Below, piece by piece: positions 44,001 through 55,289 of a stretch of DNA of 64,000 bases (position 1 is the stretch's first letter; each line of letters starts with the position of its first letter). This stretch comes from Caenorhabditis elegans (lineage: Eukaryota; Nematoda; Chromadorea; Rhabditida; Rhabditidae). The position numbers and the translations under genes are program-made. The notes beneath the pieces are model-generated. The model did no database searches, was not told where the DNA came from, and saw only the letters and a program-made list of their open reading frames with translations. The DNA lies in assembly GCF_000002985.6 (NCBI RefSeq), contig NC_003283.11, forward strand, positions 2,666,001 through 2,730,000. Reading direction: 5' to 3'.

Positions 44001-45532
44001 GAGCGAGGAAACAAAGTTCAGAAGGAATGTGCGGATCTGAATGAAAAAGACTGATCACACTACATACAGGATCCTAGTGATAAAAGTTAAGAGTAGACTA
44101 TAACGTGACCACGTGTAGAGTGGTGATAAGAACACGACTCACTTGTTCAAAGGTAACCTGATCGTAAGCATTCGAAGCGTCCACAACAATTACGATATCG
44201 GATTCGACGTTCTGAAATTTTTTGAAATAGGCTATCAGAAAACTAAAGGATATCGATTTTTGCTCAAATATATCAAAATTGTGGAAAACTACCGATATTT
44301 GTGATAGTTCAAAATGCCGAAGAAAATCTTAAATTTCGATCTTTTAGGTTCACTTTGGGCCTGGTACCGCCGACCAATCAGCAAAGCGGGACCGCCGACC
44401 AATCAGCGAAGCCTGGCTGGCGTGGCTAGTTTTGCTGATTGGTTGACCGGCTACTCGTGGCCAAATAGCACGGTTTTTACGACAGTTTGGGCTATTTTTC
44501 AGCAAATTCTCTACCGATTTTTCGGCAAAATCTAATTGTAAGCAAAAATTGGTATTAAAAAAAAAGGTCAAATTTCAAATTTTATCAAATTTTAGGCCGT
44601 TTTTTTGAGCCGCCATAACTTTTTTTTGAGAACTTTTCAAGAAGTTTCATTATGAAATTCGATGTTTTCAGACAATTTTAAGTCTAATAAAGCAATAAAA
44701 CACATTCGACTACACCACCTTTAAGAGTTAACAGAGAACTAAAGAATATCGATTTTTTTAAAATTTCAATCTTTTGGGTCCACTTTGAGCCTCAAAAATC
44801 TTTAAATTATTTCAAATTGTGGGAGATCGCCGGCCAATGAGCGAAGAGAGACTACCGACCAATCAGCAATGCCGGGGGCGTGGCTAGCTTCGTTGATTGG
44901 TTGACTAGCTACTCGTTACCGAATAGTTTTTTTCGATAGTTAGGACTATTTTTCATCAAATTTACGTCTATCGTAAAAAAAAAGTGAGAAAATATTTTGT
45001 GTGAAAATTTTTTTAAAGGTGGAGTCACTCCTTTGGTCTCAAAATGACCAAATATCATGATAAAACTTTGAATAAAAATTTTGAAATTTTTTTATTTACT
45101 GTCAAAAAGTGGCAATTACTCAGTTTTTGCCACTCATAATTATGGAACTCGACCAAAAAAAAATTTTTAAACATTTTTATTGTTTTTATTTTGTTTAAAT
45201 TATTAGTATTAAAACATTGTAGGGGTCGAAACATGCGACATTTCCTTAAATTTCTTCAAAAGCTCGTATTTTTCAAAATTTTGGCGATTTGCCAAAACTT
45301 TGACGTTAAATTAGGAGAAATCTAAAATTTTTTGGAGTGTTTTATTATGATATTCGGTTGTTTTGGATAATTTCAAGTACATTTAGACAAAATCCCCACT
45401 GGCGCTACTCCACCTTTAACTTCTGGAAAAAAAACAACTCACGAAAGAAGAACACGCAGTTTGCAGGCAAATATGGCTAGCCGACGTCGAAGCGACTAAA
45501 AGTGACACTAAAATCAATGATATTCTGCTCAT
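41029..45532 (-). CDS. Secreted protein with two VWA-like domains
   Basis: Minus-strand exons 45532-45443, 44211-44143, 44036-43750, 42949-42737, 42539-42264 and 41383-41029 join in phase, 429 residues. Signal peptide: [22 protein letters not shown]-like domain 1 (about 31-200) opens [14 protein letters not shown] and has [15 protein letters not shown] short Thr/Pro linker ([17 protein letters not shown], about 225-241) leads to domain 2 (about 246-400), opening [16 protein letters not shown] and with [10 protein letters not shown]. Both metal-site motifs depart from DxSxS (DASNA, DVSNK), so divalent metal binding is probably weak or lost. The C-terminus has paired cysteines (NCVNVV, MCSKVFC). 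Similar worm proteins often carry a C-type lectin domain; none is present here. Likely extracellular, possibly gut or immune related, but that is inference. Introns 3 and 5 hold TTAGGC tracts. Confidence 0.85.
41430..42115 (-). repeat. Interstitial TTAGGC tract, largest in window
   Basis: About 680 bp of degenerate GCCTAA on plus, that is TTAGGC on the sense strand of the host intron (VWA gene intron 5). Variants CCGAAG and CCAAAG are common and clustered, and a segment around 41640-41700 is repeated at 41975-42035, showing block duplication. Confidence 0.9.
43066..43303. repeat. Foldback with GAGCGGTTTTTACTACGTGG ends
   Basis: CACAGAGCGGTTTTTACTAC opens and GTAGTAAAAACCGCTCTGTG closes; AAAACTCGGCCACC pairs with GGCCGAGTTTT inside. 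Single copy in the window, in VWA gene intron 3. Confidence 0.85.
43376..43722 (-). repeat. Interstitial TTAGGC tract
   Basis: GCCTAA repeats on plus over about 345 bp, ending 28 bp from the donor of VWA exon 3. Confidence 0.88.
44335..44960. repeat. Diverged tandem duplication with CCGACCAATCAGC words
   Basis: Two blocks (about 44335-44560 and 44740-44950) share TCAATCTTTTAGGTCCACTTTG-like starts, GACCAATCAGC, GGCGTGGCTAG, TTGATTGGTTGAC and GCTACTCGT. The ATTGG boxes are palindromic within each block. A relative lies at 46765-46830. VWA gene intron 1. Confidence 0.65.
45015..45418. repeat. Diverged copy of the 25379-26108 palindrome
   Basis: TTAAAGGTGGAGTCACTCCT..CAAAATGACCAAATATCATG opens and CCCCACTGGCGCTACTCCAC closes, but the central arms no longer pair well. 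Confidence 0.65.
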
Positions 45533-46086
45533 CTTCTGCTCCTGCTTTTTCTACCAACTGGAAAAAAGTCACTTCTCTCTCTCTCCTAATGAAGCCCATA
45601 CCTGTTATCAGTTGAAACCCACGTTATCAGTTTTTTTATTGGAATGAAACAAACGGAAAATGTGCTCACCGAATGACTAGAGATCAAACTTGACAAATTT
45701 TTCAGTGGTGTGTAATTAGGAAATTGTTGGGCCCGGGAAGCATGTAGCCAATAGAAGCAGTCACCATTTGGCGGATAATTCAAATTTTTTGAGATAAAAT
45801 TTGGCGGGAAGTTTAACATTTTCTGAACAACGTTTTGTCGAGAAATTCAACTTTCTGATGAAAATTTGGCGGGGGAAAATAATTTCAAAATTTCTACGAA
45901 ATTTTTGAAATTTTGTCGTGAAGCTGAAATATTCTGAATAAAAAATGGTCTGGAAATTAAAATTTTCTGAAGTAAGGCCAGGGCCTCGTGTAATCTCGAT
46001 CCGAAAAAAATTAATATGTTTGATATGTTGGGCAATGATAGTTTTCATCACAAAGTATAAAAGAATTCAAAAAAAAAAATTCAAAA
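45533..46086. other. Intergenic, VWA gene to first srt gene
   Basis: It holds diverged repeats of AAAATTTGGCGGGAAATT with TTTCTGA spacers (45765-45970), also seen at 21390-21840 and 50250-50370. Nothing else supportable. Confidence 0.5.
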
Positions 46087-47619
46087 TCAATTAGACGCGG
46101 TCTTGGTAAAATTAATGCTTCCTCTTTCCATGTGCCCAATTCGAACTCTCCGCAACCCCAATCTCCTGAGCAGCCCACTTCTCAATGTCCGGTTTAAGCA
46201 CAGGTAGATCAGGACAGGTGCACCATGTCCAAATTGCCAGAGTACATGTCCCATCATGATGATCCACAGTGGGACATCGACGAAGTTCATGATGACGTAG
46301 ATGATGGACGCCACCTGGTTGATGGCGCAGATCAGTGCGGATTGGAAGAAGATTTGGAGACTCTGGACGGAAACTCGGAGCATAATTTTAATTTGAAAAT
46401 GATTAAAAACTCACCATATTCTTCATTTTCGAATTAGTAGTGTCCTCGATCATATTGAACTTTTCCCCGAGTACACAACAAAGGGAGGTGTAGAGCAGGC
46501 AAGTGATACCTACGACGAGTAGGTTGTTAAATCCATGGGGAATGTTGGCGTACTGAAAATTCAAATAAGCATAGCGTTAAACCTAAGCCTAAGCCTAAGC
46601 CTAAGCCTAAGCCTAAGCCTAAGCCTAAGCCTAAGCCTAAGACTAAGCCTAAGTCTAAGCCTTAGTCTAAGCCTAAGCCTAATCCTAAGCCTAAGCTTAA
46701 GCCTAAGCCTAATCCTAAGCCAAACCCTAAGCCTAAACCTAAGCCTAAGACTAAGCCTGAGCCCCCGACCAATCAGTGACGTTTGCCACACCCCCTGATG
46801 ATCGCTGATTGGTCGGCGCCCACTACCCACTCGGTATTTAAATTACCTCATTGCCACGTCCCTCAAAAATCAGGGGGTCAAAGAACCATGTCATATACTT
46901 TGAAGAAAACATCACAGGCTTTGTGAAGAACACAAAATAAAGCCCGTACATAATCGGCAGCATCATCACGACAAACGTCTTGTTCCCCTCAAATATAGCT
47001 GCACAAATTCTCGGTTTTGTCAAATCCAACAACCGATTTACCACCAGACTCATCGCAATAATACACGAACAGCACCAAAGCCCCAAGCCCGCCATTCCGG
47101 CAATGTAGATCAAATTCGGGTAGGAGCAGAACACAGCTCCATGGTACGCTAGGAATCCTGTGGCGATCGAGTTGACCCAGAGTGCTGCCATATCGACTAT
47201 TCCGAGAAAGATCATGATTTTGAAGCAGGATAATTTGAAGTGGTCCGACTCGAACATGACAGTCAAGATCGGGATGTACATGATCTAAATGAGGGGGCGT
47301 TCGGCGGACATATAGCGGGACAACTTACATTAATGAAAATTCCATAGGCCATGTCCAAACATCCGATAATTGGACGTGGAACTCCATCTCTTTGGGACCA
47401 TTCTTCAGCGGTATGGGCGCTAGGAATAATTATTGTTTGGATGAAAGTAGGCACTGAAGTGCCTGCCTCGCGCCGCGCCTCTCTAATAGTGCGGCGCGGA
47501 ACCCGAAAAGTGTCGGCCGAGGCGAAAGAACCGCCTTTCGCAATAAGTTTGCTTTAAACATACCTGCAATCGTAAAGTGGAATTTTAGAAATTGAGCCGT
47601 ACTTGAGAATATTGTTCAT
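46087..47619 (-). CDS. Srt-type chemoreceptor (gene 1)
   Basis: Minus-strand exons 47619-47564, 47419-47329, 47284-46847, 46552-46415 and 46362-46087 join in phase to give 332 residues. It opens MNNILKYGSISKIPLYDC, then AEEWSQRDGVPRPIIG, both typical of the nematode Srt family of seven-helix receptors. Landmarks: LSCFKIMIFLGIVDM, MAGLGLWCCSCIIAM (helix 3), FFDPLIFEGRGNE, YANIPHGFNN, and SIIYVIMNFVDVPLW with HGAPVLIYLCLNRT near the end. Srt receptors are thought to act in sensory cilia; no ligand can be named. The frame is fully open, so it is probably functional. Close paralogs are genes 3 and 4 (minus) and gene 2 (plus). Confidence 0.92.
46571..46762 (-). repeat. Interstitial TTAGGC tract
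   Basis: The purest GCCTAA run in the window (about ten perfect copies from 46577) fills intron 3 of srt gene 1; TTAGGC is on the sense strand. Confidence 0.92.
47440..47563. repeat. Family E fragment in srt gene 1 intron 1
   Basis: GTGCGGCGCGGAACCCGAAA followed by AGTGTCGGCCGAGGCGAAAG identifies the family; the inverted ends are missing. Confidence 0.65.
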
Positions 47620-49269
47620 CGCTTCTTGATGTGCTACTGCTAACTTTGGACTACTTTTTATAGTGAGTCTAATCCGGGATTATTGCGTAATACTATTAAT
47701 ATTATTCAAACTTTTAAAATTGAATGAGTAGAAGCTTTCGCTTTTGTTTGAAAGAGCTCACTCAAAAACGAGATTTCAAAGATTTCGACACATTGTCACG
47801 TTTTTCTTGGAGACCATCGTAAGATCAGCAGTTGTTGGCAGTTTTTTTGATGCATCAAAGTTTGGCTTCAAATTAATTAGATTCACTTTCTGCACTTTGA
47901 AAAAAGGTACATCTCGGTTCATTTTGAAGGTATCAATTGACAATTATTTGCAAAACTATAGAAAAAGAATAGGAAATTATTTTTTTCCGGTGACAATTTT
48001 TTCATATAACACAAGACAACCGAGATATGACAGCCTAAATTTACCCACCGACGATTTTTTTGATTTGGCAAAAATAGATTGAGAAATACATAAGTTTCAC
48101 CTGTGTTTTGGCAGGCAATCGACAAAAATCGGAAAATTGTAAGTTTCCCGATTTGCCGGAAATTTTTAATTTATCAATTTGTTGAATTGCCGATTTGCCG
48201 GAAATTTTTTGCAAATTGCCGATTTGCCGTTTGCCGGATATCAGTTTGCCGGAAATGTTTAGAGTGATTTTTTTATAAGACGGAAACACTTAAAATTGTG
48301 CCTTTTTGAATTTTTTTCCCGTTTTCTTTAGTTATTTTCATAGAATTTGCTTACTTTAAAAAGGAAGCCTATAATTTTGCCGATTAAAATTGAAATTCTG
48401 AAATTTCCAAAAAAAATGTGCAAAACCACGATTTGCCGAAAATTTTTGGCAATTGTAGTTTTTCCGGCAAATTCGGCAAATCAGCAATTTGCCGATTTGC
48501 CGGAAAATTCCAATTCCGGCAATTTGCCGATTTGCCGGAAATTTCAATTCCGGCAATTTGCCAATTTGCCGGAAAATTCCAATTCTGGCAATTTGCCGAT
48601 TTGCCGGAAATTTCAATTCCGTGCTCGGCAAATATTAAAAAAAGTTGACTTGCCGAATATGCCGCACATCCCTGATAAAGATCACTGAACGGCAAGAATC
48701 TGAAATTAATTTTTATTTCAGTTGAAACATTTGGAAAAACGTTCCAAAAAGTGTCTGAGAGTTAGAAATTGCCGATTGAAAAAATTTGGAAATGTGTCTG
48801 CTATTCTCAACTTTCTAACAATTTTGAGCATTTCCCAGTTGATCACGGGGTTCCGGCCTTCCTCATTGATGAATTTTTCGCGCTCCATTGACAATCGCCC
48901 GCCGGACAACGCGTGGGAAAGTCGTGTACTCCACACGGACAAGTAAATGTAGTTTTAGAACTAAAAAATGAGCCGCGACGCGACACGTAACGCGCTGTAA
49001 ATCTACCCCAGATATGGCCGAGCCAAAATGGCATAGTTCGGCAAGCTCTTCCATTTAAATTTATGAGGGAAGCCAGATTTAAATAAAAGCTAAATTCAGA
49101 TAAAGCAATAGTTTTTCTAATCACTAAATTTTATCGAACAATTTTAAATTGGCAGAACTGGCTCATTTAGAACTCGTCACAATCAAGGGTGTCATTTTTC
49201 GATTTTTCGATGTTTTTTTGTGAAAAACGAAAAGCCGACACCCTTGTGGTCTCAATAATAATTTTATAG
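47620..49269. other. Intergenic, srt genes 1 and 2
   Basis: The genes diverge across 1650 bp. From 48110 to 48670 lies a GCCGG minisatellite ending TGCCGCACATCCCTG, which resembles a family D right end. A family B arm fills 48845-49080. A 64-bp hairpin (CAAGGGTGTCATTTTTCG / CGAAAAGCCGACACCCTTG) is at 49183-49246. A 112-residue open frame at 47744 resembles nothing I recognise and is not called. Confidence 0.7.
48845..49080. repeat. Family B arm upstream of srt gene 2
   Basis: CACGGGGTTCCGGCCTTCC opens and TTATGAGGGAAGCCAGATTT closes. It sits about 190 bp before the first recognisable exon of srt gene 2, where the usual first exon would be expected. Confidence 0.8.
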
Positions 49270-51000
49270 TGCAATGTCACCTGATGAATGGACAACTGAA
49301 TTCGGTTTAAAGCGCCCAATTCTTGGCACTGTCAGCATCATTTATGGATCATTAATGGATATTATTACCATTCCATGCCTTCTTGTAATTCTTGACCATG
49401 ATCTATTCCAAATGTCTTGCTACAAAATAATGTTTGTTGTTGGTGTTGTTGACATGCTAGAGATCGCTATGAATTCCATATTCACTGGATTTCTAGCGAT
49501 CGAAGGCGCCGTATTCTGTACTCATCCCGTTTTCATTTATTTTTTGGGCCTTTGGGGTCTCGGACTATGGTGTTGTTCGTGTCTTTTAAACATCTTGCTG
49601 TTGGTTAATAGAACCTTGAATTTTGCCAATTCCAAGTTAAGCGACTACTTTTTCGATGGATATCGGACATACGTTTTTATCGTGATTCCCATAGTATATG
49701 GTCTATATTTTGTTTTTTTTACGCCAACTTGCGTATTTTCATCCAGATATTATGCCTGGTTTTACGACCCATTCATTTTTCCAAATATGACTTCAGAGGT
49801 TCGTAATTTAGATTTTTTTTTAAATATGTTAAAGGTGGAGTAGCGCCAGTGGGCAATGGGTTAAAAAGTCCAACGGTGACAAAATGCCCGAATATCATAA
49901 TAAAACTTTTCAAAAAAAAAACAAATTTACCAGCCGCGCGCAAAAAAAAAACCACGCGCAAAGCGAGTGTTCCGACTGGCTTCAAATTGAACTGTTTGAA
50001 CAAATTCCTCCTTATGCTTCTCGGGATTTTATGAAAATTCTAGAATTTTTTAGAATACTCTAGAAAGTTTAAAAAAAGTTTCCAGAAAATTCTGAAAAAA
50101 TTCTAGAAATTTCCAGATTATTTTAGCTCTTCAAATTATTTTAGGAAATTCTAGAAGTTTCTAGATTTTTCTAGAAAGTTACAGACTTTTCTAGAAAGTT
50201 CAAAAAATTTTCAGATTTTTCTAAAAGTTAACGTTTCTCAGAAAAAAACATTTTCTCAGAAAATTTGAATTTCCCGCCAAAATGTTTTTCTCAAAAAATT
50301 TGAATTTCCCGCCAAAATGTTTTTCTCAGAAAATTTGACTTTCCCGCCAAAATTTTTTTCTCAGAAAAATCTCATTATCGATTTTTCAACAAAATGTTCT
50401 CGACTTTTTAACATTAAAACTCGACCGAATGTCAGAATAAAACACTCAAAAAATATTTTCCAGTATACTAATGTGCCACATGGTGTCAACAATGTGATGA
50501 TAATCATTGGAACTTCGACTTTCTATGCTTACATTTGTATTCTTTTATATAAAGCCCGTAAAACAGGAAGTTTTTCAAGTATGACTACTCAGGTAGATTT
50601 TTTAAGCTTTGAAATTTGAATTTTAAATTAAATTTTAAAATTCTTTCCAGGCAAATCAAATAAATCAAATCAATCAGTTGTGATTTGCTTCATCAATCAG
50701 ATTTTTGCAAGTATCTACGTTGTAATGAACTTTGTCATGGTTCCAGAATGGATGATAGTTCTGGCACAACTACTTTGGCAGTTAGATCACGGTACGCAAA
50801 AAAGGCGATCAATTAAAATTTTAACGTAAATTTATTCAGGAATGCCAGTTATTATATACCTAACCATAAACGCTACGATGAGATCACGGTTTTTGAAAAA
50901 AGTATGGATTAAAAAGGTGAATTTATTTTATAAATGATATTATTATAAAACAAAACACTTTCAGAAAAACAACGCTACTGCTCCCGTCATGTTGTTTTAA
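49270..51000 (+). pseudogene. Srt-type chemoreceptor (gene 2) lacking exon 1
   Basis: Exons 49270-49798, 50464-50578, 50651-50791, 50840-50916 and 50965-51000 join in phase. From the ATG at 49274 this gives 297 residues; paralogs have 319-332. The missing part is the MNNI..YNC exon: TTTATAG|T at 49269 aligns exactly with the exon 2 acceptor of the others (SA-EEW versus SAMSPDEW), and no matching first exon is found upstream. The rest is open and Srt-like (MSCYKIMFVVGVVDM, LGLWCCSCLL, YTNVPHGVNN, IYVVMNF), ending AKNN-type short tail with APVMLF. Exon 2 must use AA|GTATGA; the nearby GTAGAT donor leads to a stop. Either an ATG-restarted shorter receptor or a 5'-truncated pseudogene. Confidence 0.65.
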
Positions 51001-51008
51001 GCTAAAAA

Positions 51009-51290
51009 GGGCTCCCATGAGGTCGCCGCAACGGCGCCTCCGCCGGCCTCCGCCGCATGTATCCAAATGTATAATGCGGCGCGGAACCCCGAACGTGTCG
51101 GTCGCTTCCAAACAACCACCTCTTCGCACTACGTTGTGCACACGCACCAAGCTGCGGAACCCCGAACGTGTCGGCCGCTCCAAATAACTACGTGTCGCAC
51201 TTCGCACTTCTTTGCACAAACACAGCGCCGCGCGGCGTCGGCGTGAGGCCCGCGTTTCGCGCCTCACTCAGCTGGAGCCCTAGAGCTAAA
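51009..51290. repeat. Family E element, rearranged
   Basis: AGGGCTCCCATGAGG opens and CAGCTGGAGCCCTAGA closes. The GCGGCGCGGAACCCCGAACG and TGTCGGCCGCT words occur twice, so the centre is duplicated. It occupies most of the convergent gap between srt genes 2 and 3. Confidence 0.75.
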
Positions 51291-51394
51291 AATCAACACC
51301 ACGAAGCCCATTCGATAATTTTTCATTGTAATAATTAACTTTCTTAACACACATTTTTATTCACAAAAATCAGATTAAAAAAAAAACTGAAAAC

Positions 51395-53135
51395 TCAGTT
51401 AGTCTTGGTGAATGCACCACTGTTGGTATCTCGTGTGACGACTGCAGCAACTGATTTCTGAAAATTAAAAATTTTAGATCAACTCTGAGTACCCAGTAAC
51501 CTACCCTGAGACCAATTTTCTTCAAAATCCCATTCCTAATAGTCTTGTTCAGACAAAGATAAATGATCGCAGGTGCACCATGACCGAATAGCCAAAAGCT
51601 ATGCCCGACGATGATGAGCCAAAACGGCACGTCTATGAAGTTCATGATTACGTAGACAATCGAAGCGACCTGATTGATTGCACAAATCATTGCAGATTGG
51701 ATGAATATTTGTGTGCTCATTTTGTTGGATTTAGAGCTTCCGCTATTTGAAGCTTGTTCGAGCTTTTTTCCAAGCACAAGACAAAATGAGACGTAAAGGA
51801 GACAAGTTATACCGACCACAAGGAAATTGTTGACTCCGTGTGGAATGTTGGCGTACTGAAAAAAAAAACGTTTGTTCAAGTGTGTAGTTTGTAGTTTGTA
51901 GTCTGTAGTCTGTAGTTTGTTGTATGTAGTTTGTAGCCTACCACGCCACACGTATTTTGATTTTGACAAAGTATGGATGCTATATGATCATGCTTCGTAA
52001 CACACGCCTGTTGGGATAAGGTAGTACACAGTTTCATAGTTTGTAGTGCGTAGTGTGTAGTTTGTAGTTTCTAGGTTATAGTATGTAGTCTGAAGTTTGT
52101 AGTTTGTAGTTTGTAGTTTGTAGTTTGTAGTTTGTAATTTGTAGTTTCATCGCAATCAAAAACTTACCTCATCAGTTCTGTTGACAAAAATCAATGGGTC
52201 AAAAAACCAAGTGTGATATTTCGATGAAAACGCGATTGGCGGAGTGAAAACCACAAAATACAGTCCATAGAGAATCGTGAAGCTCATCACCAAATAGGTA
52301 CGGTTTCCCTCGAAGATCAGCGTGCTCAGCGTCGACTTTGACAAATCCAAAAGTCTATTCATCACCAAAATCATTGCAATAATGCACGAGCAACACCAAA
52401 GTCCCAAGCCCGCCATGCCGGTGACGTAGATCAAATTCGGATAGGTGCAGAATACGGCACCCTGGTATGCTAGAAATCCGGTAGTGATGGAGTTGACCCA
52501 AAGTGCGAGCATATCAACTGATGCCAAGAATATCATGATTTTGAAGCATGACATTTTGATGTTCTCTTTCTCAAAGAGTACCGAGAGAATCGGGATGTAG
52601 AGCATCTGGAAAACCGAGTACATAGTGGGAAAATCGGGGTGTAATTAAACCTCCTTACATTAAACGTGAGCCCATAAATCATGTCGGCGATCCCGTACAG
52701 CGGCCGACGTACTCCGTCCCGCTGAGACCATTCCTCGGGGGTATGAGCGCTGAAAATTTGGTTTTTTTTTTAAATAGGGAAATTTTTGGTAAAAGCTTCC
52801 CTACACCCGTATTTAGGCGCCAAAACGCCTGCCGCGCCCGCGCCTTGCGGTGACCTCCGCCGGCCTCGTCGCGAGCCGCGCACCCTGTATAGTGCGGGCG
52901 CGGAACCCGAAAAGTGTCGGCCGCGGCGAAAGAACCACTTTTTGCTAGTGATGTGATGTAAACACCAAGCCTCTGACTTCTTGTCATAATGCAGTAGGCC
53001 GGAATCAGGCGGGCAGGTTGGAGGCAGGCGGCAGGCAGGCACTAGCCCTACTCTGCCTTTAAAATCAAAAACATCATACCTGCAATTGTAGAGCGGAATT
53101 CGCGAAACAGAGCCATACTTGAAAATATTGTTCAT
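51395..53135 (-). CDS. Srt-type chemoreceptor (gene 3)
   Basis: Minus-strand exons 53135-53080, 52749-52659, 52605-52168, 51855-51505 and 51457-51395 join in phase, 332 residues. MNNIFKYGSVSRIPLYNC opens; AHTPEEWSQRDGVRRPL, MAGLGLWCCSCIIAM, FFDPLIFVNRTDE, YANIPHGVNNFLVV and HGAPAIIYLCLNKT follow. Exon 4 spans a position that is split by a 51-52 bp intron in genes 1 and 4, and an extra intron of 47 bp separates the last 21 codons. Introns 1 and 3 carry repeats (family E, GTAGTTT minisatellite). Fully open, likely functional. Confidence 0.92.
51883..52148. repeat. GTAGTTT minisatellite
   Basis: About 25 units of GTAGTTT(GTA) in srt gene 3 intron 3, interrupted at 51945-52030 by unique sequence. 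It is the reverse complement of the ACAAACTAC array at 17577. Confidence 0.85.
52795..53060. repeat. Family E copy in srt gene 3 intron 1
   Basis: GTGCGGGCGCGGAACCCGAA, AGTGTCGGCCGCGGCGAAAG and a tail of GGCAGGCAGGC identify the family; the inverted ends are eroded. Confidence 0.7.
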
Positions 53136-53695
53136 TTGTACTGAAGAAACTACCTGGGTGTACCCAACAACTCATCTATTTTTACCAAAACTACAGTAAT
53201 CCTCCCCCATTTAGCACCCCACGTAACATCAAAACATCACGTCTATTCTGGATAGGATTACGTCTCATCGAGTACTCACTTCTATTGTTTCATTTTCAAA
53301 AAGAAAAGAGGATTAATATTTTTAAATGGATTTATTTAATCAAACTATTGAAAAAAAAATGAAGAAGTAATGAGAAGTTCATTGAACAAAAACTGATAGG
53401 CCAACATTACGCAATAATGATATATCAGACAAGACGCCAAAACGCCTGCCTGCCTCGCGCCTTGTGTATAGTGCGGCGAGGAACCCAAAAAGTGTCGGTT
53501 GCTGCGAAAGATCCATCTTACACACTATGTGGTGCAAACACCAGGTGGGCAGGTTTAAGGCAAGCGTCAGGCCTTGAAACCGCTCCCATGGAAGCCCTAC
53601 TAGGTACTTTAGTGCTATATCTGGTTTACAGCACCCGACACTTTACGGGTTCCGCGCCGCACTACACGGTGCTCAAATCTGGTTATAAATTTCAT
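53136..53695. other. Intergenic, srt genes 4 and 3, with family E copy
   Basis: From about 53430 to 53605 lies a family E copy (GTGCGGCGAGGAACCCAAAA, closing CCCATGGAAGCCCTA). An extra GACACTTTACGGGTTCCGCG piece in inverted orientation follows at 53635-53675. The rest is AT-rich unique DNA. Confidence 0.65.
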
Positions 53696-54863
53696 TCAAA
53701 CAGTCGGTGAAACGGGGACACTCGTCTTAACCCCGAGTCTCCTCAAAACTCCATTCCGAATTGTCCGATTCAGACCCAGATATATGAAAACTGGAGCACC
53801 ATGCCCGGTCTGCCAAAGCATGTGCCCGAGCATGATAAGCCAAAGTGGGACTTCGATGAAGTTCATGATGACATAAATTACAGACGCCGTCTGGTTGACT
53901 GCACAAATCAGTGCGGATTGGAAGAATATTTGTTTGCTCTGCAAGAAAAAGTAACCTGTCATTTTTTTTGTCATTAGGCAGTAAATTACCAAAGCATTAT
54001 TCTTAGTGGGTCCCTCAATCTCCTGAACCTTTTCCAAGACAACACAACAGAACGAGGCGTACATAAGACACGTGAAAGCGACAACGAACAAGTTGTTGAA
54101 GCCGTGTGGAAGATTGGTGTACTGTAATTTATTTCGTAAAAGATTTTCTGTGAGGATAGACAAACCTCGTGAGTCATATTCGGAAAAATAAGAGGATTAA
54201 AGAACCAGGTGAGGTGCTTGGAAGAAAATGCGATTGGAGTGGTGAAAATCACAAAGTACATGCCATAAATAACGGGTAGAGTTAGAACACCATAAGTCTT
54301 GGCTCCATCGAAAATGAGCTTACAGAGAGATTCCTTGGAAAGATCCAAGATCCTGTTTATCACCAAACTCATCGCAATTATACACGAGCAGCACCAGAGC
54401 CCGAAGCCTGCCATGCCGGAAATGTAGATCAAATTCGGGTAGGAGCAGTACACGGCTCCCTGGTACGCTAGGAACCCAGTGATAATAGAGTTGACCCACA
54501 AGGCGAGCATATCAACGATTCCGAGGAAAGTCATGACTTTGAAGCACGACATTTTGAAGTGTTCCTCTTCTAACATTACGGCGAGAATTGGAATGTAGAC
54601 GATCTGAAATTTCGATTAAGTAGCGTATGTTCTGTGAAAAATTACATTCATCAGTATTCCATAAGTCATATCAATGATACCAGCGATGGGCCGCTTATAA
54701 CCATTAAGTTCAGACCACTCTTCAGGTGTATGCGCGCTGAAATTTCAGGCATATATTACAAGGTTTCGAAAATAGTTTTAAAATGAAAACATCATATCCT
54801 ACCCTACCTGCAATTGTAAAGCGGGATCGCTTCAACCGAGCCGTACTTTATGATGTTGTTCAT
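53696..54863 (-). CDS. Srt-type chemoreceptor (gene 4)
   Basis: Minus-strand exons 54863-54808, 54736-54646, 54603-54166, 54121-53990 and 53938-53696 join in phase, 319 residues. MNNIIKYGSVEAIPLYNC opens; AHTPEEWSELNGYKRPI, MSCFKVMTFLGIVDM, MAGFGLWCCSCIIAM, FFNPLIFPNMTHE, YTNLPHGFNN and HGAPVFIYLGLNRT follow; the tail TSVPVSPTV is short. Exon lengths 56, 91 and 438 are identical to genes 1 and 3, showing tandem descent. Introns are compact and repeat-free, unlike its neighbours. Confidence 0.92.
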
Positions 54864-55289
54864 TTCTTAGAAATATCAAAAAAAAGTTGTGGACTGGGCG
54901 AGCTCACGAAAAACTGTCTTATTCTGTTTATGGCGATGCTCAAGGAAAAAAAACATGTGACGGAAATTAGCCCAGATCTATAGTTCCGGTCCTGTCTACT
55001 TACGTAGGTGAAAACATGATCGAAGGTATAAAGTTACCTACAGCAATTCAAAGCATGGCTAAAACAGTGTTAGGAAATTTTAGTTCCTTCAGAAAATTAC
55101 CAAGTGTGGGAAAAATGTTCGCGATCCTGGAATAATGTCGGCTGCTCTTTTGTATGGTCTGACCAAGTTACAAGACCATTTTTGCACCAAGCTTTAAGCT
55201 ACTGCACTACCCAAACAGTGGACACAGTGAGTTCATCGCGGTCCTCGATCGATGTCGGCTGCGAACTTTGTATATTTTCCCCAAAAAAG
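54864..55289. other. Intergenic block duplicated at 61340-61960
   Basis: TATAGTTCCGGTCCTGTCTA, CCAAGTGTGG, TGGAATAATGTC and GGTCCTCGATCGATGTCG occur here and, in the same order and orientation, at 61340-61960. Its left part is the srt gene 4 upstream flank and its right part the srg gene 1 downstream flank. Confidence 0.85.

Noticed and set aside
47744..48082. 112-residue plus-strand open frame
   Set aside because: No start context, domain, splice partners or composition like the neighbouring genes; it lies in repeat-bearing intergenic DNA.
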